Notes: generated from the sequence alone by a model not told the origin. 64,000 nt of DNA from Sphingomonas vulcanisoli (GCF_011761305.1 NZ_JAAOZC010000010.1:1-64000), one strand, 5' to 3'; counted from the stretch's first letter, positions 18,701-27,347 are shown. Numbers and translations: made by a program.

Positions 18701-19899
18701 GCCGCTTCATCTCGACGATCGCACGCCGGCTGGATTCGCTCGGCGCGCTGACCCGCGGCCAACGCCAGACCGGCGGCCAGGGGCTGTTCGATCCGCGCGA
18801 CAATCTCGAAAGCGATTATGCCAAGGAATCGCTCGAAACCTGGTTCCGGCTCCTCGCTGCCGGCAAGTTGCGCTCGGTGACCTTCGCGGAATTCCAGTCG
18901 CTCACGGGTCTTGAGCTGGAAGGCGAAGGGGGTGGGCTGAAGGAGGAGCTGCCGCCTATCCAGCGCTGGCTCAATCGCATCCTTGCACTGCGCATCGCGC
19001 TCCAGAACGCTATTTTTGACGAATATCTCGGTCTGATCGAGGCGCGGGTCGAGGCAGCGCGCCAGGCCGGATCACTCGACGTCGGCGTGGAGACGATCAC
19101 CGCCGAGCGGATCACCATCCTCGATCGCACGGTCATCCGCCGCGATCCCGTCAGCGGTGCCGAGACCGAGATCCTGCGGCTGGAAACCGAAGAGCGCTAT
19201 CGTCCAATGGCGCTCGAACGCGCGTTGCGGATGATCCATGACGACGCCGTCCCGGTCATCAACCGCAAGTCGGGCAAGGCGGCGATCCGCTGCAGCACCT
19301 TTTCGCTGACCGACGACGAGGGCGAGATCGTGCGTCGGTACGAGCTGGTCCGGCCGACGCGGTCTGAGCGGATGCGGCAGGATCTGTTTCTCGAGACGAT
19401 GTGGGAGGAGGCGAGCGAGGCCGATTTCGCAGCGCTCTGGCAGGCCGAGGTCGACGAACTCGACGGGAAGACCCGCACCAGCACCATCTATCTCGTCACC
19501 GGCCTGCTCTTGCCGGTGTGGGGTAAACTGCCCGACGATCATGTCCAGGTCTGGCGGCTGACGACCGAAGATGGCCAGTCGTTCCTCGGCCGCCTCGTGC
19601 CCGCCCCGCTCGTGGCCAAGCTCGCCGACGCCTTCGGCATCCAGGCGACGATCGCGGTTTCCGGGGCGGAATTGGTCCGCCATGTCCTCGCAACCGGTGA
19701 GGTCTCGCCGATCGGCGACTATCAGCTGAAACGCAGCCTCGTCGCCGGCGACCAGCGATTGGAGCTGCTCGACTGGCCGCACACGCGCCTCGCCGAGCTG
19801 AAGGCCGCCGGCTGCTTCACCGAAATCATCCAGCACCGGACCCGATTGTTCGTGCCAGTCGCGACGGCGGTGGAGGTCATCGACCGCCTCGCCGGATGA
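15706..19899 (+). CDS. methyltransferase / strawberry-notch helicase fusion
   Basis: A 1397-residue protein. An N-terminal methyltransferase-like domain has the SAM motif LEPSAGTGLLALFAAR (about residue 134) and the catalytic NPPF box (about 198). Then comes a superfamily 2 helicase of the strawberry-notch type: Walker A within ADGTGAGKGRQVAAIL (about 464), DEAH box VIVFDEAHEMAG (about 568), and the C-terminal parts SDAGGTGRSYHA (about 930) and GLGRTHRTHQ (about 970). Such fusions are common on alphaproteobacterial plasmids and phages; their job is not established. The start follows GGAGG at 15696-15700. It opens the long + strand block. Confidence 0.85.
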   Translation: MSNLAILPEFDLEHPRIGAARSLAAHLKKGQPVDRDALLRTMTAAYGSSAADGNWTQRDAYDALELAEVLHLIGADLPGDPAACLAMLTAFVAALPTHTVRSEEQIELQQFSTPAPIAFLATLAARVSASDHVLEPSAGTGLLALFAARTKARLTLNELDADRAEMLMAAYPGTAVSRHDSELIDDLLPMSAQPTVVLINPPFSRSVGRHADPLASLRHVRSALQRLVAGGRCVAILPNRVDTSGRAWAKATEGCGLSLHLELPANAYAKHGTNQTVKIMRLDKGGTGTEPVVRCATLSEALARIVGTSPQPPRTAVARARPSLLGGLRSRQPFAGQAVTANPSVEPQPIAYDILEAPARVGEASGLYLPYRPSRISIPCGSAHPTALVESIAMGAITAPIPTYVPQLPARIVDGQILSDAQLETLIYASDAFERDLPGRFLPAEEGLSLTPDPEGQPYRTGYFLADGTGAGKGRQVAAILLDQWLRGSRKHVWISKTETLLEDARRDWSSVGGLALDIQHLNQWKLGTPIGAPEGVLFLTYATLRSNRGDKGTRLRQILDWLGDGCEGVIVFDEAHEMAGVAGGEGRFGTKDGSDQGIAGVRLQNLLPRVRVLYVSATGASDVNNLAYATRLGLWGPGTAFADRRAFVDSLRRGGIAAMELIARDLKMQGLYTARALSFAGVEYDILEHQLAPDQIAVYDAYADAWAIIHANLRAALDATRITDSFSKDTYNSGAKSAALSIFESTKQRFFCQLLIGLKLPALIPAMNADLARGDSVVIQLVSTSEAMLNRALADLSAEERANLEIELSPREFLMDYLTAAFPVRQMKTFVDDTGKTRSEPMIDEDGRPVLSQEALRMRDDLIEQLCALPIVGSALDHIIGHFGPTSVAEVTGRSRRIVVDAGGRQRVESRSPRTNLAETDAFMRGEKKILIFSDAGGTGRSYHASLTAENRSRRIHYLLEPGWRADAAIQGLGRTHRTHQASAPLFRPVSTDCRGERRFISTIARRLDSLGALTRGQRQTGGQGLFDPRDNLESDYAKESLETWFRLLAAGKLRSVTFAEFQSLTGLELEGEGGGLKEELPPIQRWLNRILALRIALQNAIFDEYLGLIEARVEAARQAGSLDVGVETITAERITILDRTVIRRDPVSGAETEILRLETEERYRPMALERALRMIHDDAVPVINRKSGKAAIRCSTFSLTDDEGEIVRRYELVRPTRSERMRQDLFLETMWEEASEADFAALWQAEVDELDGKTRTSTIYLVTGLLLPVWGKLPDDHVQVWRLTTEDGQSFLGRLVPAPLVAKLADAFGIQATIAVSGAELVRHVLATGEVSPIGDYQLKRSLVAGDQRLELLDWPHTRLAELKAAGCFTEIIQHRTRLFVPVATAVEVIDRLAG

Positions 19900-19908
19900 C
19901 GGCCGGAC

Positions 19909-19942
19909 CCCTCCCCTCTCGGCCGCGCATGAGAGGGGAGGG
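19909..19942. repeat. 12-bp perfect hairpin between helicase and ParB-like gene
   Basis: CCCTCCCCTCTC and its exact complement GAGAGGGGAGGG enclose a ten-base loop. No T run follows, so it is not a classical terminator. It may be an mRNA processing or single-strand DNA structure. Confidence 0.6.
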
Positions 19943-20027
19943 AGCCTTCGGCTTGGTGAGCCCGGGAGCCGGGTTCGCGCGTCCGCTTGAGAGCTTTGGG
20001 CGCGCTCGTTCCAGATGGAGACGACCG

Positions 20028-22082
20028 ATGATCCAGTCCGTAAAGGTCAAGAACCTCACGCTTTCCAAGGACAATGTCCGCAAGCGCAATCGGGATATCG
20101 ACCTGGCGAGCTTCGCCGAGAATATCTTCGCGCAAGGCCTCCTACAGAACCTGATCGTTACCCCGCTCAAGAAAGCGGGCCATTTTACGGTCAAGGCGGG
20201 CGGCCGCCGGTTGCGCGCGCTCCAGCTCCTCATCGAGCAGGGCCGCTTTGCCGCCGATCATGAGGTGCCGGTCCTCGTGCTTGCCAACGATACCGCGTCG
20301 GTCGAGGCAAGCCTGTCGGAGAATTTTCACCGGGCCAGCATGAACCCGGCCGACGAATGCACCGCCTTCAAGCATTTCATCGACAAGGGCGCGACCGCCG
20401 AGGACGTCGCCAAGCGTTTCGGCGTCACGACCCGCTTCGTCGAGCAGCGTGTGCGTCTCGCCGAACTGGCGGAGCCTGTCTTTGAGGCTCTCGCATCGGG
20501 CGAAATCAGTCTCGGCGTCGCGCAGGCCTATGCCGTCACCGCCGACACCGATCGCCAGGCCCGGGTGTTCGCGCAGATGCGCAATCACTATTACGGTGAC
20601 CAGCCCGACAATATTCGCCGCGCGATCCTGAATGGCACGGTCAAGGCGAACGACGCCAAGGCGCGTTTCGTGGGCCGCGAGGCCTATGTCGCGGCGGGCG
20701 GTCATGTCGAGGGCGACCTGTTCGCGACCGAGGCCGATGAAAATTGGACCGACGTCGATCTGCTCGAAGATCTTGCCGCCAAGAAGCTCGAAGCCGCCGC
20801 CGCCGAGGTCGCGCAGACGCACGGCCTGGCCTTTGTCACGCCGATCGCCGCGACCCATGTGCCATACGATCTGGAGCGCCAGCTGCACGAATATCATGCG
20901 ACGGCCCGTCCGCTGACCGAGGAGGAGCAGCAGCGCGTCGAAGCGCTTTCGGCCGAGAACGACGATTTGGTCGAGGCCCTCGAAAATGGTCTGGAGGACG
21001 GCACGCCCGAGGCGCAGGCCGCCAACGATCGTCTCGACGCGATCGATCGCGAACTCGAGGAGATCGACGCGGCCCGGGAGGTCATCGATGGCGACGTGAA
21101 AGCGCAGCTCGGCACGTTCGTCTATATCGGCGGTGATGGCGAAGCGCGGGTTCACACCCGCCTCTTCAGCGAGCGTCCCGTGGTCGATCCGAACGCGCCC
21201 GCGCCGACCTCGTCTCCGGCGGACCCATCCACCGCGGGTGACGGCGATGTCGGGGTCAAGCTCAGCGCGACGCTCGTCGATGAACTGGCGACCCAGCGTC
21301 GTCAGATCCTGGTGGCGCATGTCGCGAGCGACCCGGGCCTCGCGCTCGACCTGACCATCTTCCTGATGGCGCACGGCACGGTGTTCGCGAACAATTACGT
21401 GCGTGACCATTCGACCCTGAAGGCGAGCGCCGCGCAATTCCCGATCACGGCATTTCGCGACGAGGGATCGACCGCCTCTCGGGCGATCGAAGAGCAGCGC
21501 CAGGCGCTCGACACGAGTTGGGCGGGTCATCGAACGATGACCGAGCGGTTCGATGCGTTTCGCGCGCTCGACGACGAGGCGCGGGGCGCATGGGTGGCGT
21601 TCGTGATCGCCCAGACGCTCGAACCGACGCTCAATGTCGGTGACGGCGGCCGCCTGAACGGCTTCCACGATCACCTCGGCCGCATCCTCGAGATCCAGGT
21701 TGCGCAGTGGTGGCGTCCGACCGCCGAAAACTTTTTCGGCCGGGTGAAGAAGGACGTCATGCTGGACGCCCTCGCCGAGATCGGCGGGCCGGTGCTGCGC
21801 GGTCGGTATAAGGATGCGAAGAAGGGCGATCTCGCCAACACCTGCGCGTCCCTCTGTGCGGGCCAGGGCATCGTCGAGGCGGAAATCCGCGAGAAGGCGA
21901 CCGCCTGGCTGCCCGAGGCGATGCGCTTCGACGCGATCGAACAGCCCGAGCGTCACGCGCTCCACTCCGCCTTCCTTTCGGATGGCGACGAGCCCGAGGC
22001 TGCGGAGGATGGCGCCGAGCCTGACGGCGCGCACGACGGTGCCGGCGACCCGGGCGAGGAGGAGCTGAGCGAAGCCGCCTGA
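20028..22082 (+). CDS. large ParB-domain protein (not the partition ParB)
   Basis: A 684-residue protein. The first 120 residues are a ParB/Spo0J nuclease-like domain (DNVRKRNRDIDLASFAENIF, then GGRRLRALQLL and ENFHRASMNPADE), followed by a helix-turn-helix region (TAEDVAKRFGVTTRFVEQRV). The long rest includes an acidic coiled segment (about 300-350) and an alpha-helical C-terminal domain ending in an acidic tail. Proteins of this design accompany strawberry-notch helicases and ArdC-like proteins on plasmids. Because a separate parAB pair exists at 40.9-42.6 kb, a role other than partition is likely. The start follows GGAG. Confidence 0.8.
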   Translation: MIQSVKVKNLTLSKDNVRKRNRDIDLASFAENIFAQGLLQNLIVTPLKKAGHFTVKAGGRRLRALQLLIEQGRFAADHEVPVLVLANDTASVEASLSENFHRASMNPADECTAFKHFIDKGATAEDVAKRFGVTTRFVEQRVRLAELAEPVFEALASGEISLGVAQAYAVTADTDRQARVFAQMRNHYYGDQPDNIRRAILNGTVKANDAKARFVGREAYVAAGGHVEGDLFATEADENWTDVDLLEDLAAKKLEAAAAEVAQTHGLAFVTPIAATHVPYDLERQLHEYHATARPLTEEEQQRVEALSAENDDLVEALENGLEDGTPEAQAANDRLDAIDRELEEIDAAREVIDGDVKAQLGTFVYIGGDGEARVHTRLFSERPVVDPNAPAPTSSPADPSTAGDGDVGVKLSATLVDELATQRRQILVAHVASDPGLALDLTIFLMAHGTVFANNYVRDHSTLKASAAQFPITAFRDEGSTASRAIEEQRQALDTSWAGHRTMTERFDAFRALDDEARGAWVAFVIAQTLEPTLNVGDGGRLNGFHDHLGRILEIQVAQWWRPTAENFFGRVKKDVMLDALAEIGGPVLRGRYKDAKKGDLANTCASLCAGQGIVEAEIREKATAWLPEAMRFDAIEQPERHALHSAFLSDGDEPEAAEDGAEPDGAHDGAGDPGEEELSEAA

Positions 22083-22105
22083 TCGGATCACAGTTCGAGG
22101 CGACT

Positions 22106-22140
22106 GGGGCGGCACTCGCAAGAGCGTCGCCCCTCTTTTT
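22106..22140 (+). terminator. terminator between ParB-like and ArdC-like genes
   Basis: The stem GGGGCGGCACTC pairs with GAGCGTCGCCCC (one mismatch) around a GCAA tetraloop, followed by TCTTTTT. It lies 24 bases after the ParB-like stop and suggests that the ArdC-like gene has its own promoter. Confidence 0.75.
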
Positions 22141-22211
22141 GTGCTCGTTCCAGCCGCGCCGATCGGACGCGGCGAACCGGCGCACTCCCACTTATGATCT
22201 GGAGATCCGCA

Positions 22212-23132
22212 ATGGCAAATACACCGGACAAGCCGTCGCCCGCCGACATCATCACCAACGCCATCATCGAGAAGCTCGAATCCGGCGTGCGCCCCTGGGT
22301 CAAGCCGTGGCGACCGGGACTTGGCGGGCGTCCCCTGCGCGTCACCGGCGAGCCCTATCGCGGCATCAACTGCTTCTGGCTTTGGCTGGTCGCCGAAAGC
22401 GCGGGGTATAACGGGCGCACCTGGATGACCTACAAACAGGCTCAGGCGCTCGGGGGCCAGGTTCGCGAAGACGAGCGGTCGCAATTCGCGATCTTCTACA
22501 AGACCTACAGCAAGACCGTGCAGTCGCCGATCAGCGGCGATGCGGCGGACGAATTGCGACGTGTCCTGCGCAGCTATGCGGTCTTCAACGTCGATCAGAT
22601 CGACGGACTGCCCGACCGCTTTCGCCCCGACACCCTGGCGCTCGTTCCACCGGTCGATGCGCTGCCGGAGCGTGCGACTCAGTTCGTTGAAGGGCTGCCC
22701 GCGACCGTTCACGAGCGTGGCGATCGCGCTTTCTACGATCGGGTGGCCGACAGCATCACCATGCCTCCGGTTTCGCTGTTCATGACCCGCGCGCGATGGG
22801 CGGCGACGCTCGCACATGAAGGTGCGCACTGGACCGGGCATCCCGATCGCCTCGACCGGGAGTTCGGCAAGAAATTCGGTGATCAGGCTTATGCTTGCGA
22901 GGAAGTCGTGGCGGAGATGGCGGCGTCGCTGGTCGGCGCCGACCTCGGTCTTCCGACCTTCCATCTCGACGATCACGCAGCCTATATCGGCTCCTGGCTG
23001 CACGTCCTCAAACGCGACAGCCGGGCCATCATGACCTTCGCCGCCAAGGCGGAGGCGGCTGCGGGCTATCTGATGCGGGCCTCGGGTATCGGCGCGGTCG
23101 AGACAGGATCCGACCTTCGCCAAGCAGCCTGA
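22212..23132 (+). CDS. ArdC-like ssDNA-binding/zincin antirestriction protein
   Basis: A 306-residue protein. The N-terminal half (DIITNAIIEKLESGVRPWVKPW, given here as its core IIEKLESGVRPW, then YRGINCFWL) is the ArdC-type single-strand DNA-binding domain. The C-terminal half is a zinc metallopeptidase-like fold with HEGAH at about residue 202 and a later glutamate in EEVVAEMAASLVG. ArdC proteins protect incoming plasmid DNA from restriction enzymes. It has a good ribosome site (GGAG at 22201) and its own terminator upstream. It fits a gene needed early in a recipient cell. Confidence 0.85.
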   Translation: MANTPDKPSPADIITNAIIEKLESGVRPWVKPWRPGLGGRPLRVTGEPYRGINCFWLWLVAESAGYNGRTWMTYKQAQALGGQVREDERSQFAIFYKTYSKTVQSPISGDAADELRRVLRSYAVFNVDQIDGLPDRFRPDTLALVPPVDALPERATQFVEGLPATVHERGDRAFYDRVADSITMPPVSLFMTRARWAATLAHEGAHWTGHPDRLDREFGKKFGDQAYACEEVVAEMAASLVGADLGLPTFHLDDHAAYIGSWLHVLKRDSRAIMTFAAKAEAAAGYLMRASGIGAVETGSDLRQAA

Positions 23133-23162
23133 CCTCTCGTATCGCTTTCGTGGCATCTCGCG

Positions 23163-23468
23163 ATGACGGGGGGTTGGATCGACGATACGGTCATCGCCAT
23201 GACCGTTCATCGGACCGTGACGGCAATCGCGAAGGCACCGATCCGCTTCGGTGCCTTCGTCGCGGTCAGCGATGGGACATGCGTCGTTGACCCCGAGCGC
23301 GCGAGCCCGGGCGGTATCGCCAAGCGGCCCCAAGGCGCTGGGGTGCGCGAAGCGTATCAGGCTGGCGAAGAGGTCATCGTGCTCACCGATGGCGGTGTCC
23401 TCGCCGATCTGGCCGATGGCCAACGCTGGGTCGAGGTCGCCTCCGGCCGCCTTGCCGAAACCGGTTGA
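23163..23468 (+). CDS. hypothetical protein
   Basis: A 101-residue protein that I do not recognise. It is rich in short beta-strand-like segments (RFGAFVAVSDGTCVVDP, GEEVIVLTDGGVLADL). This pattern recalls small beta-barrel capsid-cement proteins, but that is only a likeness. It lies 30 bases after the ArdC-like gene and may start at ATG 23163 or ATG 23199; neither has a strong ribosome site. Confidence 0.5.
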   Translation: MTGGWIDDTVIAMTVHRTVTAIAKAPIRFGAFVAVSDGTCVVDPERASPGGIAKRPQGAGVREAYQAGEEVIVLTDGGVLADLADGQRWVEVASGRLAETG

Positions 23469-23530
23469 GAGGAGAGGAAGCGGTTGGGTTCGGCCGCCTT
23501 TTTTGCTATGGTTTTCACCGGAGACCGGCG

Positions 23531-23737
23531 ATGAATATCGAGCGCAAAGTCACCCGCGATCACCCCCGGATTTCGACGGAGGAGCGCGCGCGCCGCCAGG
23601 AAGCGGTCGATTTCGCGCGGGGAAGCGTGCGCTTCGAGGGCTTCGAGCTCAATGCGGAAGCCGAGGCGATCAACCGCCGTTTCATCGACGGTGAGTTGAC
23701 CGTCGCCGAACATGTGGCTGCCATCGCCGCCTTATAG
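23531..23737 (+). CDS. VbhA-family antitoxin of the Fic toxin
   Basis: A 68-residue antitoxin with the inhibitory motif S/T-xxx-E-G/N, seen as SVRFEG in the middle of the protein. In the VbhA-VbhT pair this glutamate helix blocks ATP binding in the Fic active site. Its stop codon overlaps the GTG start of the fic gene, so the two are made together. The start ATG 23531 fits the conserved N-terminus. Confidence 0.8.
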   Translation: MNIERKVTRDHPRISTEERARRQEAVDFARGSVRFEGFELNAEAEAINRRFIDGELTVAEHVAAIAAL

Positions 23738-24792
23738 TGGCGACGGAGATCGACGCGGCCCGCGAAGGCCGGATCACCTTCGCGCGCATCACCGAGCTGC
23801 AGCTCGATCCCGTGCGCGGTCGCTTCGATGTCGACCACCTTCGTGAAGTCCATCGTCGGATCTTCCAGGATCTGACGCATCACGCGCCCGGCGATTTTCG
23901 GCCTGACGCCCCCGGGCATATGAAGCGCCGCGTGCTGGAATCGACGCGCTTCCGTTACGCCGTCCCTTATGCTTTGCGTCCGGAAGTCGATGCCCGTCTG
24001 ACGGAGGTGCTCACGACGCTCGATGGCGGCGCGGCCCTGCGCGGCCTCCCTCCCGCCGAATTCACTGGACGGATGGCCAGGCTCTACGGCGATCTCGATC
24101 ATCTCCACCCTTTTCGCGAAGGTAACAGCCGCACCTTGCGCAGCTTCACCGATCAGCTCGCGCGCCAGGCCGGCTATTCGCTCGACTGGGGAACGACCAA
24201 CGCCAATGCCGTCACGCGCGACAATCTCTACATGGCGCGCGACTTCGCCGTCCTGCAGCGGGCCTACCCCGGCATCGCCGGCAAGGAACCGACCGACATC
24301 GCCGATCGCGATCAATATGCTGCGTATCTGACGCTCGGCGAACTTCAGAAGGCCGACCGACTCGGTGAGATCATCCGGCAATCGGTCGATCGCGGGCGGA
24401 TGGGCGCCGAGGTCGAGACCCTCGCGTTCTTCGATGTCAAAAGCGAGATGGAGATGCTCCTGCCGGCTGCTCGCCACCAAGCGCGCTGGGACGAAGAACG
24501 GGCGCGCATTCTGGCGCTGCGCACGCCCTCTCTCGCGCCGCTGCATGAGGAAGCGGCCAAACGGCACCGATGGATCGACGGCGCTGCCGGCCCCGAAAAC
24601 CTGCTGGCGCGCGGCGCTGCCGCGGGCGTCACGTCCGTGGACGTGAAGCGTGTGCCGGGTGAGCGAGCGATCGAGCGCGTGATCGGGCTAGGAAGTGCCG
24701 TTGCGGACGCCGAGCGAGCGCTGGTCCGCGACCGGGCAGCTGCAGCCACAGATTTGGCGTCGCGTCGGCCCCCTTCGCACCGCGAGCGCTAA
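23737..24792 (+). CDS. Fic-domain AMP transferase toxin
   Basis: A 351-residue protein with a complete Fic motif HPFREGNSR (about residue 124) and the flap region before it, so it should be able to transfer AMP from ATP to a target protein. The beta-helix N-terminal region has RFDVDHLREVHRRIFQD, typical of class I Fic proteins paired with VbhA. The C-terminal 150 residues are helical and may select the target. Such pairs stabilise plasmids, and relatives (Bep proteins) are injected effectors. The start is GTG 23737, overlapping the antitoxin. Confidence 0.85.
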   Translation: MATEIDAAREGRITFARITELQLDPVRGRFDVDHLREVHRRIFQDLTHHAPGDFRPDAPGHMKRRVLESTRFRYAVPYALRPEVDARLTEVLTTLDGGAALRGLPPAEFTGRMARLYGDLDHLHPFREGNSRTLRSFTDQLARQAGYSLDWGTTNANAVTRDNLYMARDFAVLQRAYPGIAGKEPTDIADRDQYAAYLTLGELQKADRLGEIIRQSVDRGRMGAEVETLAFFDVKSEMEMLLPAARHQARWDEERARILALRTPSLAPLHEEAAKRHRWIDGAAGPENLLARGAAAGVTSVDVKRVPGERAIERVIGLGSAVADAERALVRDRAAAATDLASRRPPSHRER

Positions 24793-24868
24793 GGCCTTCG
24801 GGCACTGGAGGAGAGGCTTCCGCCGAGGCGTGGGCTCGCCGCTGCGGGCTCTTTTCACGGAGGATATC

Positions 24869-25324
24869 ATGGCCAATCGTGTTTCCGCATCGATCGAGCT
24901 TGGCGGCTTGGTCACGCCGAGTGATTATGCGGATCTCGTCGCAATCATCGCCAGCGAAGGTCTCTCGAACGAGTGGGACGGACCGGCCTTTGGCCCCGAG
25001 GATCGCACCGAAGGCGAGCGGCTCTGCCTGTACGCGCATGAAGTCGCCGGGGGCTCGTTCGAGACGCTCGAAGCATGGTGCGTAACCCATGGCCTCGCCT
25101 TTGCCCGCTGGTGTGGCGGCTATGATTGCGAATGGAATCCGGAGCGCGTGGTTTTCACAGGCACCGGTGCCCTGCAATTTTTCGTCGCAGACGAGAGTGA
25201 TCGCATCCTTATCGATCGGGCCGACATCGAGCGGTTGGGCTCGCTCGAGGCGATCTTCGCCCATTTCGGAAAGGCCGATTTCGTCGTGCCGCCGCTCGTC
25301 GTTGCGGATCGCGCTGACGCCTGA
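24869..25324 (+). CDS. hypothetical protein
   Basis: A 151-residue acidic protein, not recognised. It begins MANRVSASIELGGLVTPSDY and has an alternating strand-helix pattern (TLEAWCVTHGLAFARWCGGY), with four cysteines that do not form an obvious metal site. A clear ribosome site (GGAGG at about 24859) supports expression. It belongs to the run of + strand genes after fic, with its own leader of about 75 bases. Confidence 0.6.
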   Translation: MANRVSASIELGGLVTPSDYADLVAIIASEGLSNEWDGPAFGPEDRTEGERLCLYAHEVAGGSFETLEAWCVTHGLAFARWCGGYDCEWNPERVVFTGTGALQFFVADESDRILIDRADIERLGSLEAIFAHFGKADFVVPPLVVADRADA

Positions 25325-25394
25325 GTGACCCGCCGAGGCGGACCGACTGGCTGCAGATTGCCGGAGGCCTCGCCCCCTTTCTGGAGATTACATC

Positions 25395-25988
25395 ATGGGT
25401 TGGCTTTTCATGCGCGACCTCGGTCGCTTCGCGACTCCGCGCGCCTATCTCGACGATCAATTCACCTATGTGCGCGATGACCATCGCCTCACCGTGCTGG
25501 CATCGTCGATGGTCGGCACGACCTATTATGCCGCATGCGAGCGGATCGACACAGACGTCCGGATGGTGTTCGCGGTCATCTGCCTGACCAAGCGAAGCAG
25601 CGGCGCCAGGGATGGCTGCACGTTCGGATATAAGGACATGTCGGAGGATATGGGGCCGCACGAGAGCGAATGCCCGGCCGCAATCCTTGACCTGCTGACC
25701 GAGACGCAGAGCGACTATGCGCGGGCGTGGCGAAGTCGCTGCCGCGACCATCTCGAGCATCGTCGTCTGGTCAACGCCAGGCCGACCCCGCGTCCTGGGC
25801 AGATCATCATCTTCGACGAAGCGCTGACTTTCAGCGACGGCCAGGCGCGCGACCGTCTCGAGGTCGTGCCAAATCCGAAGGGAAAGCAGGCTTTGTTTCG
25901 CGACCCCATGTCGCGGGCGATCTGCCGCATCCCGAACGTCAAGCGGCGGGGCTACCGGCTGGTCAATCCGGCGGTTCGCACGCGCTGA
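25395..25988 (+). CDS. hypothetical protein, MGWLF-type
   Basis: A 197-residue protein beginning MGWLFMRDLGRFATPRAYLD. The same N-terminal pattern occurs in phage and plasmid proteins of the DUF6927 type, which I mention only as a resemblance. The middle part has VFAVICLTKRSS and a conserved-looking GYKDMSEDMGP. The GGAG ribosome site sits about 8 bases before the start. No catalytic residues can be assigned. Confidence 0.6.
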   Translation: MGWLFMRDLGRFATPRAYLDDQFTYVRDDHRLTVLASSMVGTTYYAACERIDTDVRMVFAVICLTKRSSGARDGCTFGYKDMSEDMGPHESECPAAILDLLTETQSDYARAWRSRCRDHLEHRRLVNARPTPRPGQIIIFDEALTFSDGQARDRLEVVPNPKGKQALFRDPMSRAICRIPNVKRRGYRLVNPAVRTR

Positions 25989-26147
25989 CAAGGGCGATCG
26001 CCGCAGGCGCTGGTCGCCCTCGTAGATTCACGAATGTTGGTGCCCGTCCGCATCAGCGACCATCCGCCTGACACGATCGATTGGCACAGGCGCCGCCCGG
26101 CTCGGGAGGCACCCGTCGCTATCCGGTGTCTTGGGCGGGAGGCATTG

Positions 26148-26423
26148 ATGCAGGCCGAGGAACGCGAACACGCGCGATCACGGGCGCGTGCTGAAGCAAA
26201 GATGGTCGCGAACGCGGCCTGCGGCGCATCGCGCTTCATCCACGAGGATCTCGAGCGTCGCTACCTCACGCTCTGCCTGCGGTCCCGTGACCCGGCCGAA
26301 TGCGACGGTTGCGATCTGTCCAGGCGATGCGCGGAGACCGCTGCCTGGATGTCGGCCCGCTGGTCGCAGCCGGTCCCGGCAAACGAGCCCGATTACGTAG
26401 ATACGCGAATATCGCGCGACTAG
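26148..26423 (+). CDS. small cysteine-containing hypothetical protein
   Basis: A 91-residue protein, chosen to start at ATG 26148 because GGGAGG lies about 7 bases before it; an earlier in-frame ATG at 26034 has no such signal. After a charged helix it has LTLCLRSRDPAECDGCDLSRRC, shown here as its core CDGCDLSRRC. The cluster C-x(8)-C-x2-C-x5-C could bind zinc or an iron-sulfur cluster. The family is not recognised. Confidence 0.45.
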   Translation: MQAEEREHARSRARAEAKMVANAACGASRFIHEDLERRYLTLCLRSRDPAECDGCDLSRRCAETAAWMSARWSQPVPANEPDYVDTRISRD

Positions 26424-26467
26424 CGCCTCCATCACCCTTGGCTCTGGTTCAGACGGAGGCGTTTGCC

Positions 26468-27277
26468 ATGAAAACCATTCTTCTGCTCGTCCACGACGAT
26501 GCCGGCCAGGAAGCGCGCTATCAGGGCGCCGTCGCGCTTGCGCACCTGCTCGATGCGCATCTCCACTGTGTCGATGTCGCGGTCGTGCCCGATGCCGTCG
26601 GGGACACGGCGGCGTTCGTCGACGGCGGCCTCATGCTCGCCGAAGAGCGCACCCGCGAAAGCCTCAACAAGACGCAGCTGACGCTACGCCTCGATACCGA
26701 GGGCGTGCGCTACGACTGGATCGATACCTACGGCCTCGTGCGCCAGTCGATCGGGATCCACGCCGCCCTCATCGATCTCATCGTGCTCAGCACCGATGCG
26801 ATGGGCACGTTTGTCCCGTGGATGAAGGAGGTGATCGGCGACCTGCTGGTCGAGCTCGGCAAGCCGATCCTCGTGATGCCGCCGGCTGCCGATGGCCTGA
26901 AAGCCGATGGGCGCGCGATGGTTGCCTGGGATGGATCGCGCGACGCCGACGCGGCGCTGCGCGCCGCCATGCCGATCCTGCAACACGCCGAGTCTGTCAC
27001 ACTCGTTTACGCGGACGACAATTCCCTTCGCATCCCGGTCAAGACTGCCGTCGATTATCTCAAACTGCATGGTGTCGAGGCGACGATCCGAACGCTTCAT
27101 GGCAGGTATGAGCGCGCGGGCAGTGTCCTGGTGAAGGAAGCACGCCACGGTCTTTACGATTATGCGGTGATGGGCGGCTACGGCCACTCCCGCGCGCTGG
27201 AGACGCTTTTCGGCGGGGCGACGCGCACGATGCTGGCGAAATCGCCGATCCCGGTCCTGCTCGTCCATCAGCGGTGA
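26468..27277 (+). CDS. tandem universal stress protein
   Basis: A 269-residue protein with two UspA-like domains. The first starts MKTILLLVHDDAGQEARYQG; the second (MVAWDGSRDADAALRAAMP) ends with the nucleotide-binding glycine segment GGYGHSRALETLFGGATRTM. It belongs to a plasmid-borne stress block (glutaredoxin, TspO, DCC, DUF427, SDR). A paralogue with the same organisation is at 53736-54530. The role is probably survival under stress. Confidence 0.85.
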   Translation: MKTILLLVHDDAGQEARYQGAVALAHLLDAHLHCVDVAVVPDAVGDTAAFVDGGLMLAEERTRESLNKTQLTLRLDTEGVRYDWIDTYGLVRQSIGIHAALIDLIVLSTDAMGTFVPWMKEVIGDLLVELGKPILVMPPAADGLKADGRAMVAWDGSRDADAALRAAMPILQHAESVTLVYADDNSLRIPVKTAVDYLKLHGVEATIRTLHGRYERAGSVLVKEARHGLYDYAVMGGYGHSRALETLFGGATRTMLAKSPIPVLLVHQR

Positions 27278-27347
27278 TGGGAACGTCACAGCCCCGCCTG
27301 CGCTTGTAGCGGCAGGCGGTCGCCTCGGCCGCGCGTGAGGAATTGCC

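Noticed and set aside
20142-23423. 1093-residue - strand frame opposite the ParB-like and ArdC-like genes
   Set aside because: Antisense shadow of two genes with clear domains, ribosome sites and a terminator between them.
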